From NCBI GenBank assembly GCA_029864785.1, contig JAOTST010000122.1, positions 1 to 5,652 of the forward strand: a stretch of DNA of 5,652 nt. Direction: 5' to 3'. Under the pieces are notes generated by a model. The model saw only the letters and a list, made by a program, of their open reading frames with translations. It searched no databases and was not told the DNA's origin. Source of the DNA: Chromatiales bacterium (GTDB lineage Bacteria > Pseudomonadota > Gammaproteobacteria > Thiohalomonadales > Thiohalomonadaceae). The number at the start of each line of letters is the position of its first letter. The first letter of the stretch is position 1. This document shows positions 5,209 through 5,652 of the stretch, in pieces. A program made the position numbers and the translations under genes.

Positions 5209-5652
5209 TTACTCTGAGTCTTTTGAACGATTCTCGCTTTTAGCAGATGGCTCTGGCAAATGCTCATCAATTGATAGGGTAGACGACGCCTCAGAATAGA
5301 TTTTACTTTCATCTGCGGCGATTAATACTGCGGCAATTCTATGTGAGATATGCTCAATATTCAGTTTATTAAAAAAGCGTATCGATTCTTCTCTTTTTCC
5401 TTTGGTTCGAAGGTTAACCGCCTTTTCCACTTGATGATGGAGATCACGATGAACTTTATCGAGTTCCGTAATTGCATCAGTTCCACCATACTGTGTTTGT
5501 CCCTTGTCCTTAAGCCATCTCCCCATATCACACTCATGCGGAGACAAAGCAAAATCCTGTTCTATATCTGCGGCCGCATGAATAAAATCAAATACCTTTT
5601 CTCTCCACTCATAATGCTTTTGTATAATACCAGATAGATTTTGGTGCTCAGG
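5209..5652 (-). CDS. CZB zinc-binding domain protein, C-terminal part (runs off right edge)
   Basis: The frame is open from the right edge to the TAA at 5211-5209, about 147 residues. A TTG at 5547 is unlikely to be the true start because family sequence continues upstream of it. The order KHYEWREKVFDFI (His codon 5614-5616), then HECDMGRWLKDKGQTQYGG, then LDKVHRDLHHQVEKAV matches the chemoreceptor zinc-binding (CZB) domain, which holds zinc with three His and one Cys: here the His of KHYEW, the Cys of ECDMG and two His of the VHRDLHH segment. CZB domains regulate chemoreceptors, where they are usually C-terminal, or diguanylate cyclases, where they are often N-terminal; the C-terminal position favours a chemoreceptor. 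Hypochlorous acid and zinc are known CZB signals. The last ~35 residues are Ser/Glu-rich and look disordered; no CheR-tethering pentapeptide of the WxF type is seen. The gene converges on the anti-sigma gene. Confidence 0.85.
   Translation of the reverse strand, partial: PEHQNLSGIIQKHYEWREKVFDFIHAAADIEQDFALSPHECDMGRWLKDKGQTQYGGTDAITELDKVHRDLHHQVEKAVNLRTKGKREESIRFFNKLNIEHISHRIAAVLIAADESKIYSEASSTLSIDEHLPEPSAKSENRSKDSE

Overview
The window looks like a chromosomal stretch of a moderately AT-rich gammaproteobacterium, or a close relative. The evidence is a periplasmic di-heme cytochrome c peroxidase, an outer-membrane-type lipoprotein signal, an RluA-family pseudouridine synthase, an ECF sigma factor with a zinc-finger anti-sigma, and a CZB chemoreceptor domain. 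Genus cannot be assigned by eye. Nothing points to a phage, an insertion sequence, a CRISPR array, or a tRNA or rRNA gene.

Layout. Left part (1-1278, minus strand): a two-gene unit in which an exported di-heme peroxidase is followed, 15 bases after its stop, by a serine-rich lipoprotein that runs off the left edge. A 408-base AT-rich gap separates it from a plus-strand RluA-type pseudouridine synthase (1687-2575). That gene is split by a frameshift near 2149, just after its catalytic motif.

Central part (2748-5052, plus strand): this is the most interesting section. Two small unrecognised soluble proteins (2817-3242 and 3263-3634) form one unit. A methionine-rich four-helix membrane protein of the DUF6789 type (3738-4157) forms a second. 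An ECF sigma factor (4256-4870) and a 61-residue zinc-binding anti-sigma (4867-5052) follow, overlapping by 4 bases. Two near-identical promoter-like elements, TGTAAGGATTC-N11-CGACTAA, sit upstream of the first and second units with the same spacing. The simplest reading is that the sigma factor drives both units, and that the anti-sigma, which has a Cys-His-Cys-Cys zinc site of the RsrA/ChrR kind, holds it inactive until a redox or metal signal. The sigma gene has no copy of this element. Instead it has a separate promoter-like arrangement with an inverted repeat between -35 and -10.

Right edge (5209-5652, minus strand): the C-terminal part of a protein carrying a CZB zinc-binding domain, probably a chemoreceptor, convergent with the anti-sigma gene.

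Together, 2748-5052 reads as a compact, self-contained stress-response module. Its effectors are two uncharacterised soluble proteins and one methionine-rich membrane protein, and its signal is unknown.
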